Assembly: GCF_008831285.2 (NCBI RefSeq)
Contig: NC_045138.2
Span: forward strand, 20,121,934-20,185,933
Reading direction: 5' to 3'
Length of the DNA: 64,000 nt
Origin: Nymphaea colorata
Taxonomy: Eukaryota > Streptophyta > Magnoliopsida > Nymphaeales > Nymphaeaceae
Shown here one piece after another: positions 11,901-38,635 of this stretch (positions are counted from its first letter, which is position 1; each line of letters opens with the position of its first letter). The notes under the pieces were generated by a model that was not told the DNA's origin, did not search any database, and saw only the letters and a program-made list of their open reading frames with translations. The position numbers and the translations under genes are program-made.

Positions 11901-14041
11901 AAACTTTGGGTTCGCTCGGCAGATCAAAATACGTGTTTTATGACATCAGATAGTGGGTTTCATCTTCAAGATCTTTTATGCACTACTTGGTTCAGTTTGG
12001 AAAGAGAATCTAAGACTTGAGCCAAAATCAAGCAGCCCAAACTCAGGTTGAATTCAGCTCATGTGCATCCCCAGTTGGATATGGCCTTCTATTCAAGATA
12101 GGCCTTCCTATTCAAGATAATGCAAATATGGCCTCGAGGATGAAGTTCCATCATCAGCTCTTCTGTAATCCAATGTTTTGACAACAGTGGTAGTTCCCGA
12201 CATCATTAGGTACTGTGGAAACTAGAATGCACTTTCAATTGGCTATAAAACCCTGTTTCCAAGCAGAGCCTTAGTTGCATTATGTCCAGTTAAATGACAC
12301 CATATGTATGACAGTGAATGAGTGAGAAGTGAGAGCACATTGTCCACGGACTCCCATATGAGGGATTCATTAGCATACTTGACAAATGTAGTACAAAAGC
12401 ACTGACTGCGATCGTTAAGTAACTGAAATAATTCAATATTCTGTTGTCACGGAAAAAGTTAGTAGTTAGCACATATTTTCATGGCTTTTGCAGTCAAGAG
12501 TTATGCATATGAAAAGAAAGCTTAAAAGCTTAAGGAACAATGGCAAGAGCTGAACAAAATGTATACTACAGTTGGACCAAAACGCAATAATGTGTTGTCT
12601 CTGATAAGCACGAGTCTTGACATGCATGTAGATAATAAATAGACGTCTTTATAATGACTCTAAAGTCGAAACTCCTGAAGAGCTTCGCTATCAAATGAAC
12701 CTCAGGCTTCAATTATTTCAATATAGGAAGAACACGAAGCAGTTGTACTGAGAACAAGCAGGATAGATGGGACAAAGCATTCATTGCTCATATAAGATTC
12801 TTGCCTTCACAAAGACATTGATTGGAAAACTATTTTCGAGTAGGAAATGGTTATAGAAGGATGAGCAACCAAGAACATCTAAAAAAATTTTCCGTGACTG
12901 ATAGCGCCAACCTTTTGTGTGAAAAGAACGAACATAGAAAAGCAAACTGGCGGGCAAATGAAATTTTATTTTTGAATTTACATCATTTTATGCGTTCTGT
13001 ATTTTGCATATAGCTCACCAAAGGTCTTCTGTCCTTTCAAATAGTTGACAGAAAATTCAATCCTCAACCATCATAGCAACAGTGGTATAAAACCCTAAAG
13101 GTCCTCCGCGAACCCAGGTTCTACACCCGGATTCGGCATGCGCAGGAAGTGGGGAAAATCGAACCATGGCTTCTAATAGCCATTACCGCTGTAGATGTCC
13201 TACATTTTGCAACACATGAAATAAGAAAATTCTCAATGTACAGCAAGCTGTTTGCTTACTGGAACTTCTGCGAGAATGAAACCGGTAAGATTACGCAACA
13301 CACCGAAATAATCTTAAGAAATCAAGAAAGGACTTGTGAACAAAAGGGAAAAGACGCAGAGAGAAAGTGCACAAATGCATGAAGAAAGCCAAAAGAAGCA
13401 AAGACAGATACATTGGATCATCTGGGATTATCTTTCTCTCGGGTTCTGAGTCGGATAACGAGTCCAAATCTATGTATGCACCAGAAATTGGAGATCCCCC
13501 GTCCGGATCTTCGCCGACATTCTCATCATCTAATCCTACACTACCTTCAATCAGAAGGTACTTTCATCAAAAGGAGGAGGCTAAAGTGAATGAAAAGAAA
13601 GCAACTCTCCAAGCAGTCAATTCCATTCAAACAACTGAACCACGAGGAGAACGAACCTAAATCGATGCCAAGCTCTTTCATCTTGTCTTCAAGTTGCGCC
13701 ATCCGGTTAGCGTTGTCCTTGTAGATTTCGTTGCAGTGACCCAGAAGCTCCTCGAACGAGACGGTGTCGACGACCATGGAACCAAGTGACTCCAGATCGC
13801 CACTAAGGCTCGACACCTGACGGTCAAGGCGATCCAGAAAACTTGTCGAAAACTCTGGAAACAAGGACAAGACGAATAATCAGAGAGAGAGAAATTGTGT
13901 GTGTGTGAGAGAGCAGCGGTGGGCGGTACCGAGGGGGATGGACTTCCGATCAACGGATTCTCGGAGGGAAGTGCAGTTCCTCTCCAATCGATCGCAATAA
14001 GATCGGAGAAATTTGCAGAATTCCATGGCCGGATCGTCCAT
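8985..14041 (-). CDS. SKA3: SKA3-like spindle and kinetochore-associated protein
   Basis: The 312-aa product resembles SKA3, the subunit that with SKA1 and SKA2 couples kinetochores to spindle microtubules (family knowledge). The coding exons I read are 14041-13930, 13854-13657, 13544-13412, 10346-10276, 9907-9862, 9764-9700, 9592-9477, 9343-9250 and 9088-8985. All junctions are GT..AG and phases agree to the TGA. The N-terminus (MDDPAMEFCKFLRSYCDRL) aligns with the start of animal SKA3. It is followed by a helical, coiled-coil-like stretch with SFEELLGHCNEIY, as in the SKA dimerisation region. The middle is acidic and serine-rich (LDSLSDSEPE), with a conserved short block LGFSDAFLATLASE. The C-terminal part (YDQLPFYLRILASWE, then ELHEAVLKMNERL) is the plant-conserved end. 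I chose the ATG at 14041 because it matches the family start. An in-frame ATG at 14170 would add 43 residues. Confidence 0.85.
10347..13411 (-). other. Large intron 3 of SKA3 (3.1 kb)
   Basis: The phase at both ends fits (codon split after two bases), so no exon is required inside. The interior is AT-rich and non-coding. I see no transposase-like frame in it and no clear terminal repeats. Confidence 0.6.
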
Positions 14042-14208
14042 CTCTCTTTCTCTCCGCCTCTCAGACTTTGTGGTTTGGTTCTCAAGGTCTTCCTTACTCA
14101 GCAGAGGATTGAAATTTTGTTGGATGTCATGAAAAAGGGCGGGAAGAGGAGGACGCAGAAAGATTTCCATCTTTCATGATATTTTAATGGCCCCAATCGG
14201 CATCAAAA
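14042..14208 (-). promoter_or_regulatory. SKA3 5' leader and shared promoter gap with tRNA-Arg
   Basis: Only 167 bp separate the SKA3 ATG from the first base of the divergent tRNA gene. The SKA3 transcription start must lie here or within the tRNA gene itself. The gap contains CT/GA-rich tracts and an in-frame upstream ATG at 14170. I see no clear TATA box for SKA3. Confidence 0.45.
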
Positions 14209-14281
14209 GCGCCTGTAGCTCAGTGGATAGAGCGTCTGTTTCCTAAGCAGAAAGTCGTAGGTTCGACCCCTACCTGGCGCG
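14209..14281 (+). tRNA. trnR-CCU: tRNA-Arg (anticodon CCU)
   Basis: A 73-nt nuclear tRNA without intron or encoded CCA. The acceptor arm (gcgcctg with ctggcgc) has one T-T mismatch at the sixth pair, followed by a D arm with box A (tagctcagtgg). The anticodon stem tctgt/gcaga encloses the loop ttcctaa with anticodon CCT. The T arm is gtagg/cctac with loop ttcgacc (box B ggttcgacccc). It decodes AGG. RNA polymerase III internal promoters A and B are intact, and a run of seven T begins 8 nt after the 3' end. Confidence 0.97.
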
Positions 14282-14288
14282 TTGTATG

Positions 14289-14295
14289 TTTTTTT
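14289..14295 (+). terminator. Pol III terminator of tRNA-Arg
   Basis: Seven consecutive T residues just downstream of the tRNA, the standard RNA polymerase III stop signal. Confidence 0.85.
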
Positions 14296-15479
14296 AATGC
14301 GTTTCGCACATATGTCACCGTAGGGAGGTGAAGATATTTTATTATTATTATTATTTTTAATTTATTATATATATAACAAAATAAACATATTATTACAATT
14401 TAATTATTAATATATATAACGTACTTGAATAATTGTATTGCATAAGAAAATATCAAAACAACTAATATATAAGTAACTTAGTAATATGACATTTTAATTG
14501 GGCTCGGGTGAGTCGAAGCCGCACCCATGTCTGGTGCGCACCCAACTCGATGCGAACTCCGGTGCGACAGTAAAATAAAAGAGTCAAGTGACTTAGTTTC
14601 GCACGCATTCGAGTTACTACACAACCACAATAATGAAAAAAACCAGATTTAATGAAAAAAAACGGATTTATTGATTTACGTTCCTTTAGTTGGAAAAACA
14701 AGCTCGAGGTGAGCTTAAGGGGCCAAGGTCCAGGGAGCCGGTATGGTTTACTTCACTTTTAAATGTCATGATTCCAGTTCATTGAGTTTTAGCAATTTTT
14801 TCTTGAAAAGTTGCTCCAAAGGGAAATGGTGCAACCGAGCGATGGGTCCAAGGTTTGAATCTCGTGTTATCATCACATTCCAATGTATTATTTTATTGGG
14901 TTAAAGGATATAAAGTTATAGCCTTGGTGGTTTTTACACCAATGGCAATTTCCCTAAATGAACAATAAAAGTTTTCCAAAAGAATGGTATGAGCAGCATT
15001 AGTTCTTATAATCTCAACGTTGAAACTTTGGAATAAAATCACGATTTTAAACTGCACAAATTTATTAAGCTAAAAAAAAAACTCCATTTAATTTCTAAAT
15101 CCTCGTAAAACATGTGATCCTTAAAGGTATGTTCACAAACTTAGAGATTAGAGAGTAGTACATTGAACTCCAATCTAAGTGACAATGTCCCACTAAGAAC
15201 TGTATTAAACGTTTGATAGCTTGAACGTTTTCCATGCTTAAGAGAGTAAATTGTGTTTGCCGTGCCTACTCTTTTTTAGATAGCAGCTGGTTTTATACTT
15301 TATTCTCGTATATAAAATTTCATGTGTTATTTTAATAATGACAAAACTGATCATAGTTAATATAAAAAAAGACAAAAAGAAGATTTAAAGATTCCATAAA
15401 GTAAAAATGCTTTGATCAATCTACCCCTTTGAACAGTAAGCAAATATTTTTGTCTTTTTGTCTAGCTCATAATGTTATC

Positions 15480-15840
15480 GCCTTATTCAATAAATATTTT
15501 ATTAATTCATAAAACATTCTCTTATATTTATGTTTAGCATTATATCCTACATCTATCTATTATCTCATAAATATTTTATTATTTCATAAAACATTCTCTT
15601 ATATTTATGTTTAGCATTATCTCATACATCTATCTATTATCTCATTATTTTATAAATATTTTATTATTTCATAGACATTATCTCATACTTATGTTTACCA
15701 TGTCCGTTATCTCATTATCTCATAAACATTATCTCATATTTATTTTTCATGTTATTTCATACATCCATCCATCTATTATCTCATTATCTTATAAATCTTT
15801 TATTATCTCATAAATATTACCTCATACTTGTTTGTTATTT
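15480..15840. repeat. AT-rich minisatellite, about 76-93 bp period
   Basis: Four to five diverged tandem copies of a unit containing 'ataaatattttatt', 'cattctcttatatttatgtttagcatta' (split here over neighbouring words) and 'catctatctattatctcat'. The first two copies are nearly identical with a 76-bp period. Later copies drift and shorten. Confidence 0.8.
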
Positions 15841-16529
15841 CATACATATTTGTTATATCAAACACATGCTTCAGCAATGTTTGGTTATAAAAGTAAATAC
15901 ACATATTAATAATATGGTCTACATCCAACATACCCAACATACACTTGTTACATACATAATGGCGTACAAAACTCTATCCCTTTTTAGACAAAATGTGAAG
16001 TCTATAACGATCTCACAACCATTCTTTTAGTTAAACAAAAGAGTAAGCACAACAAAAAAACATAAAGTGGGCATAATTCCACTAAGCCAGACCATTAATT
16101 TGACACTTAACCGTTCACGACCTTCTAACCAAATTTTTTAGGCTCAACTTTATGAATGAACTCGAATATAATGCTCACCTAGTTCATCTATTATGTCGAA
16201 TACTTTATTTTCCAATTTTCATTTATAAAAGTAAGTCATATTAGTACTACTCTTTAAAGAATAAATGGTAGTAGCCATGAGTCTCACCAATCCAAAATAG
16301 CAAACAATGTATATCAAAGCCACATGTGGTGTCCCTCAATACAGCATGTGGTTCCCCATACATAACGGGCCCCCCAATGTTCTGTATCTGTTTGAAGAAT
16401 TTAAAATCTTTTTAAGAGTTTAAAACTGAGTTAATATGACTTAGTATCCCTCAACAAAAAATTTGCAATTCCATAATATCGACTACTTAGACAAGGGATA
16501 AAAACCACGCCCTTTAAATTTGTGCTAGA

Positions 16530-17240
16530 AAATATTTTCAACAAAATATAAACATTCTAATGTGAACATAAACACTGATTTAGTACAAATTATGCCTTAA
16601 TTCAAGTTATTTTGTGTTTAAAAAAAAGATGTTCCTACAATCAAAACTTCATGTTACCAGAGCTATTTATTTTTTGTTTTATTAGAAATACATTATTAAA
16701 GTCAAATAATAACTAATTTAGTATATGCATCAAATCACTTCAAGATCATATCTATACTGTTAGATAGCAGAAAAAAAAAACACTATAAAATTAATTTTAA
16801 GAGGCCTGGTTTTTGTTTCTCACTTTTCCTACGTGGTTGGTATTCACCAATTTCTCTCTCTCTCTCTCTTTCTCTCTCTCATTCTTGTGTGTGTGTGTAG
16901 GGCAAATACATAACTCAAGAGACAAAAACGAAACCTTATACATTTGTAATAAAAAATTTTATTTTAAATAAAATGTGAACATCTTAATATGTTTATAAAG
17001 ACTCTTAATATGTTTATAAAGACTAACTTAATATAAATCATGTTTTAGTTCAAATTATTTTTACAAAAAAATTGATTTTTATACTATCAAAATTTTGATA
17101 CTATATGAGACATCATTTTTGAATTAGTAAAAAAACATTATTAAAGCAACAAAAATGACTAACTAAATATATGTTTCTCTTCAAATTCCTCTCAAGATCA
17201 CATCTATAAAGTTACATTGCAAAAAAAAAAAAAAACTATT
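16530..17240. repeat. Diverged direct duplication, about 270-bp units
   Basis: Segments 16530-16800 and 16955-17240 share an ordered series of words: acattattaaag, taactaattta/actaactaaatat, tcaagatca, atctata, then a poly-A run. A (CT)n/(GT)n tract separates them. The second unit has an extra 21-bp repeat (tcttaatatgtttataaagac, twice at about 16981-17023). Confidence 0.6.
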
Positions 17241-17756
17241 ATTTAATAATAGGTAATTAAAGTACCATTTTTTCTAGTATTGTTAAGATCAAGTAGTAAA
17301 ATGATTCTTCAAGAGTTTAACACCTACCTAATAATATATATATATATATATATATAAAAGAGAGAAAGAATGGGAAAAAACTTGGCACCAATTCAAATAG
17401 CTGGGGTAATCAGAGGCGTTGCAGCCAGTACCCTGTCTTCCAAAACCCCAAAACCAAGAGTGACAGAGACAACATGCATGAACTTACATGCACGAGCAAA
17501 CATGCAGACGTCGACACCAACTTCCTAGTCCAAATAAAACTCGTGGTATCCAATTTTTAATGGTTATAGTTGACGCGGAGCTGCACTGCTTTGCATCTTC
17601 ACTGATTCCTCGACTGTTCAAGTTGAGACAAAACATGGTTGATTCGAAGTGCAACTTTCGACTTTGCTAACTTGACAACAAGACCTTTTCTTTTCCCATT
17701 TTGAAAATTTGGTAAATAAAGTACATCAGAAAAGAATGGATTTCAATTTCAAAATT

Positions 17757-33942
<16,186 letters not shown>

Positions 33943-34329
33943 TGATGGATGGAGAGGGAAGGAGATAGCAACTATGGGAAGAAGGAAGCGAAGAATGCTA
34001 GGCAGCAGGGGAAAGATTCGCGGGGAGGGTTTGGGAGGGCGCAAAGGGTCCTCAGGTGGCGGGAAATAGGATAACGAGTGCGGTAGAAGGGAGGCGCAGT
34101 CGAAGCACGCAAATCTCGCGCTAGGTAAACTATCGGCGATAAAATCAATGCACAAATAACGGAAAAGTTTTATTTTAATAACCTTTTGCATGGAACTTGG
34201 AAGACGCTGCAAAAATCATTCCCAACTAGTTGGACAATTTACTTAAAAAATTGTTGATAAATATTTTAAATTAATTTACTAAATTGGAACAACGAAGTGA
34301 AAATACCTACCATATAAACTTCAATTTTT

Positions 34330-34900
34330 AAATCAAATGTAAAATTTAGGTAACAGTATCTTGATTGGAGACCTCTTTCTATCTGTTTTGAAAGTGTGGA
34401 TATTGGAAAGAACATGCTTATGCTAATATTTGTTAATTTATTAGTATTTAAAATGGATTAATTTTAGGAACATTCATCGATGGATTCATGAATTTGTCTC
34501 TTTTTATAATCAAATTTATGGAACAGTTACTAAGGGAATGCTGGAAATATGAATATTAAACGTAAAAATTAAGTGACAATATCATTGTTTGGATACCTCT
34601 TTCTATCTCTTTTTGTAAGTGCGATATTGGAGATAACATGCTTATGTATCACTAACATTTATTAACTTATTAGTATTTAAAATATTGGATTCATTTTTGT
34701 ATTTTATGAAAATTTGTGTTTTCTAATACGTTATTTGATAGCCATAATATTTACATATTTCTCCATTAATTTTACCATAAAAATAAATTCATTTCATCGA
34801 CAGATCCATGAATCTGTCTATTTTTGTAATCAAATTTATGGGACCGTTATTAAGGGAATGTTTGGAATTCTGAAACATTGTATTAGTTTTTTCATGGATA
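34330..34900. repeat. Diverged tandem duplication, two units
   Basis: Unit one (about 34330-34560) and unit two (about 34560-34900) share ordered words: 'acctctttctatct', 'gatattgga..aacatgctta', 'ttattagtatttaaaat', 'catgaat.tgtct', 'aatcaaatttatgg' and 'aagggaatg'. Unit two carries extra sequence of about 80 bp. Confidence 0.75.
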
Positions 34901-35453
34901 TATTCGAGACTATAATAAATTTAATGTAACGATGGATTCATATAACACTAACAAATGCCTCTTAAACTTATGGGTTATGCGACATTAGATGTAATATTCG
35001 ATATTTTTCTGAGAAATGAAATTGACGAAGCACTGACATATATGATCACGAAACATGGATGCGAAATATGAAATTTAGTAATTATGCATGTAAGAAAATG
35101 CACATGAATAGGTCTGATGCACTTGATCGTAGGTCGACTAATTGAGAAAAATGAAGGAGAATATATAAAAGGAATTTATCCTTTTGAAATATTGGTTACA
35201 AGAAAATTAAATCAATTTGTTACACGGATAAAATAAGGAGCTGTTTGAAGCAAATTCACGGTTTAAACTTTAAAATAGACGAAGGAATGCTTGTTAGAAT
35301 TTTCAATCATTTCAAGCTATCTTAATATTTTTCATGGACTGTAGAAAAAGAATGATAAGCTAGATGGTTTTGCTGATAAATTTTGACCAACAATTTGGAC
35401 TAATCAAACCGGCCTTACCCACTGTGATATATTGTATGATGCCGGTAAAAGTC

Positions 35454-35489
35454 GCCTGCACCGGGACGCCACTCTTTTCCGGTGCAGGC
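35454..35489. repeat. Perfect 11-bp inverted repeat, 14-nt loop
   Basis: Arms gcctgcaccgg (35454-35464) and ccggtgcaggc (35479-35489) are exact reverse complements in AT-rich surroundings. It could be the end structure of a transposable element. I found no matching partner nearby. Confidence 0.8.
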
Positions 35490-36052
35490 ACATTGGTATG
35501 CAGCATGGTTTAGATTTGCGGGCTAATTTTTTGAAGCTTGTTTAGCTCGCATTGTGTAGCTGGCATGGTGTAACTCGCATGGTGTCGTCGAAGGTTTTAT
35601 AAGTCTTCAGCCAGCCTTAACTCATTCTTAATGTAGCAGAAGCATTCATCAATATTTTAGAATCATGATTCATCAATATTTTGGAATCATGGACTAGACG
35701 ATGAGTGTTAGGCACTTGGTGCACCATCATCCAGGATTATCCCACAGTAAACCATCAATAAGGTGTGCCCACGAGGCCTTGTCACTGTCATTCCTCTAAA
35801 TACCTAACTACTTCCATGTGAAATCTAAGTGAGGATAGACTTCCCTCAGTAGAAAGTCCTCAGCTGAAACCAATTGTCGACTATATGTCATTAAGTAAGG
35901 TGGCCGACCATCGCCCTACTCGACGATGATCTCTTACTTGCTCACCCTCGTGTAACTCTACGAAGTTATGGACGTAGCATGCGTGTTCACTTGGAGAATT
36001 GCCTCTAACTCACACGCACCCTCATGCGCATCCAAACGCTACGCATGGGGAA

Positions 36053-37036
36053 CCCACCGATAGGCCTGGGCATCGGGCCGGCCCGACCCGTTTAGTCAAC
36101 ATCGTTAAGGGCCCGAATTTGAATCGGCTCGGTCCGCTACCCGGCCCAACTATTATAGGGCCGGGCCTGGTCAACCACGTCCGAAGCTCGACCCGGCCCG
36201 TTTGTTAACTACCGGGCTGGGCCAGGCAGGGTCTATCCCAAGAAGACGCCGGTGGCAAGGTCTATCTGAAGAAGACGCCGATCGAACTTCCGGATGTCAT
36301 GGCGATCCCGTGCGCTGCTCACTCCTGCGTTCTTGACCATGATGTCGAGGAGGCCAAAGTGGGTAAGGGCGAGGTCGACAGTGGGAGTAGAGGAAGCTGT
36401 GGATGGTGGAAGAGCTCTGTGGTGGTCTGCCCAATCCCTCTCGCAGTCTCGCTTCTTCCGTCATGATTGCCACTTTCCCTTCCAAACTACAAACGCATCA
36501 TCCCCAGGACCCCAACATCATCAACTGTACAATGTAGAGAGTGATGCTGCGATGGTGAGTCTATCAACAACAAAGAAATGATTTGTAATGAATCGTCATT
36601 TTGAAGCAGTGGATGGCATTTGGGGCTGATATTACCTGCTGCGATGGGAGGTGAAGAGTGCCCCCAACCTTGTTAGTCCAGTGCCGGTGGTGGACTGGAG
36701 GTCGACGGTGCCGGTGGCAGACCGACGGTGTGACGACGGTGGCGGCGCCATGGCCTACCCAACAAACATCAAAACCCTAAATCCATACCCAACACAGAGC
36801 AAAACCCTAAATCCCTAAATGCATTTTCTTAAAATTTTAAATGATGAATCCACTATCGACCTAATGGGCCTAGCGGGTCCCAACGGCCCGTAAGCTTAAC
36901 TCCGACCCGCCCGTTATGATGTCGGGCCGGGCACAGCGGGCTGTAACCCGATAAAGTAAAACAAGTACCCAAACCCGGGCCTGAACGACCGACTACCCGG
37001 CGGCGGCCCGGCCCGGTGCCCAAGCCTACCCACCGA
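36053..37036. mobile_element. hAT-like element with captured gene fragment
   Basis: A 968-bp element at 36061-37028, bounded by a perfect 8-bp target duplication cccaccga (36053-36060 and 37029-37036). Its terminal inverted repeats are taggcctgggcatcgggccgg on the left and, by reverse complement, taggcttgggcaccgggccgg on the right. Subterminal DNA is packed with gggcc/cggcc words. TIR type and 8-bp duplication point to the hAT superfamily. No transposase is encoded, so it is non-autonomous. The interior (about 36235-36780) is GC-rich, non-repetitive and carries a broken SDR gene piece. The identical flanks suggest a fairly recent insertion. Confidence 0.88.
36235..36489 (-). pseudogene. Captured short-chain dehydrogenase/reductase fragment
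   Basis: On the minus strand inside the hAT-like element, one frame reads LEGKVAIMTEEARLREGL, matching the SDR beta1 start (normally LEGKVAIVTGGARGIG) but with the glycine-rich cofactor motif destroyed. About 60 residues that normally follow are missing. After a frame change comes DLALTHFGLLDIMVKNAG, corresponding to the SDR segment ending in the NNAG motif, then a weaker LATGVFLG. The NAD(P)-binding glycines and the downstream Tyr-x-x-x-Lys site are not present, so it cannot be an active enzyme. The closest remembered relatives are plant xanthoxin/secoisolariciresinol-type SDRs. Confidence 0.65.
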
Positions 37037-37794
37037 TTTTCAAACGACGAACTTGCACGTTTCAAAGAAACTGATGACCATGATGCACTTGTATGTTTTG
37101 TCTTTGCATCACCGCGCTGCATATTCTAAATTAATAAAACTAGTGTCATTTTTTGAAACTGTGCATAAATTGTGGGCTCAAAAATAAGAAATTTCCAAAT
37201 TTTTAACCAGTTGGACCTGTTCTTCCGGTGGTTCTGCCTCTGTCTCGTACATTGTTTGTTAATTTAACAAGGACAAGAATCTTTTTCACCAGTTTATAAT
37301 TAGTAAAAAAAAAAAACCGTATTTAATATCAATAGTTTAGGGTGCAGTGCAGTTACATTCTTTAATTAAAATAAGCTTAACATTTGACCAAGTGGACAAT
37401 AGAATAACGATACTCCACGATGCATATACTAAATAAAGTGCATGGATTCCAGGCAATCCATGCTACTGTCCTTGGAACGGGGATAACGGCGGAGTTAGAT
37501 TTTTTGTTTTAAGGGCTGTGACTATATAATTTCTAAATTGTTTGTACAATAATTTTGTAGATTTTACACAGTATTTTGTTTTTATTTTTTTTCAATCGTG
37601 AGAGGGCGGGGAGGGGTGAGGCCATGGCCCATGCCAACTCTCCTGGCGAGGTCTCTATGAGCTCTTCTTGGCAGTGGCGTAGTCACATTGTGACTGGTAT
37701 AGACCGTGCTTATACAAGTCACTTAAAAGTTTTTTTATTTTTAAATGAAAATTTTAAATATTTATTTTTTTATATATATAAGTGTTTCATTATA

Positions 37795-37968
37795 TTTGAG
37801 TATTTTTAAAAAAGTGCCCTTTCAAGTGAATTTTTCTGGTTGTGTTTAAGCTGCAGGTCATGGATGTACCTTTCACACTTTTTTGAGTATTTTTAAAAAA
37901 GTGCCCTTTCAATTGAATTTTTCTGGTTGTGTTTAAGCTGCAGGTCATTGATGTACCTTTCACACTTT
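37795..37968. repeat. 87-bp perfect-to-near-perfect tandem duplication
   Basis: Two adjacent copies (37795-37881 and 37882-37968) differ at only about two positions in the unit running from 'tttgagtatttttaaaa' to 'gatgtacctttcacac'. It is unrelated to the flanking genes, lies about 0.7 kb upstream of the first PLAC8 gene, and looks recent. Confidence 0.9.
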
Positions 37969-38557
37969 TCCTATTCCTAGTTTAGTTGCATAAATTTTAG
38001 TTGTCTCCTTCAGCTAAAAAGAGAGAGAAAAAAAAAAAAAGCATCCAACGTCAACAACAAATAAGTGTCCATCTTTTCAGATACATTAAAGAGGCGCCAT
38101 ATATTGCTTCTGAATTGACCAGCAAGTCACTTATCAGCTTTTATATTTCTTAGGTGAAAATAAATATGTCAGTCAATGACGGAGCAAAAAAATTTTGATA
38201 ACTTAATCACAATGCAAATGCAAGATTATTATTATCCTTCACACCCGTGGAGAAAGAAGTGTGTAATGATGAGAATGCATTGGTCAATTAATCAAAAAAT
38301 GAAAAGTTAAAAACTTCAAAAAAATATTTAAAAAAAAAATCTCAAAATGGCCTACCTCCTCTCCTTTTTTTTAATGGTGCATATCTGTTCGCATGTGGAC
38401 AACTGTAGCCATGCCACCTCCCTGGACACCAAACGATTTTGGTCAAATATGTTGATTATATGTATTTGGGAACGTGTTTGACCACGTTAACCCCAAGTCA
38501 AGTCATTTATAATAATATCGACCTCTAAAATGGTCACCATACACTAAGGTTTTGAGT

Positions 38558-38572
38558 TTATATATATATATA
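38558..38572 (+). promoter_or_regulatory. TATA box of PLAC8 gene 1
   Basis: A TATATA run about 65-78 bp upstream of the ATG. It sits in a 250-bp upstream region conserved with the second PLAC8 gene: shared words tcaagtca, acactaag, gcattttc, gaccggagcct and gccggccgg in the same order. Confidence 0.6.
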
Positions 38573-38635
38573 CGCATTTTCATATGAGAAAATATTAATG
38601 ACCGGAGCCTGAAATTGGCCGGCCGGAAAACTGAA

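Larger units (their letters stand above)
14296..17756. other. Intergenic between tRNA-Arg and ValRS 3' end
   Basis: No gene. 14490-14590 is a GC-rich patch with repeated 'ggtgcg..accc' words that looks like the end of a decayed element. 15480-15840 is a minisatellite and 16530-17240 a diverged direct duplication (listed separately). (CT)n lies at 16851-16880 and (TA)n at 17333-17356. Open frames here are products of the AT-rich repeats. Confidence 0.5.
33943..36060. other. ValRS 5' region and intergenic
   Basis: 33943-34212 is the probable ValRS leader/promoter. It is open in frame upstream of the chosen ATG for 90 codons back to an ATG at 34212. 34330-34900 holds a diverged tandem duplication, 35454-35489 a short perfect hairpin. 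35.6-36.05 kb is unassigned and has no gene. Confidence 0.45.

Noticed and set aside
13895-14179. 94-residue plus-strand frame antisense to SKA3 exon 1
   Set aside because: A shadow of the real minus-strand exon, with no independent support.
36853-37122. 89-residue minus-strand frame
   Set aside because: Lies across the right terminal repeat of the hAT-like element and its flank. Its Gly/Arg/Pro content comes from the ggcccgg-rich terminal DNA.
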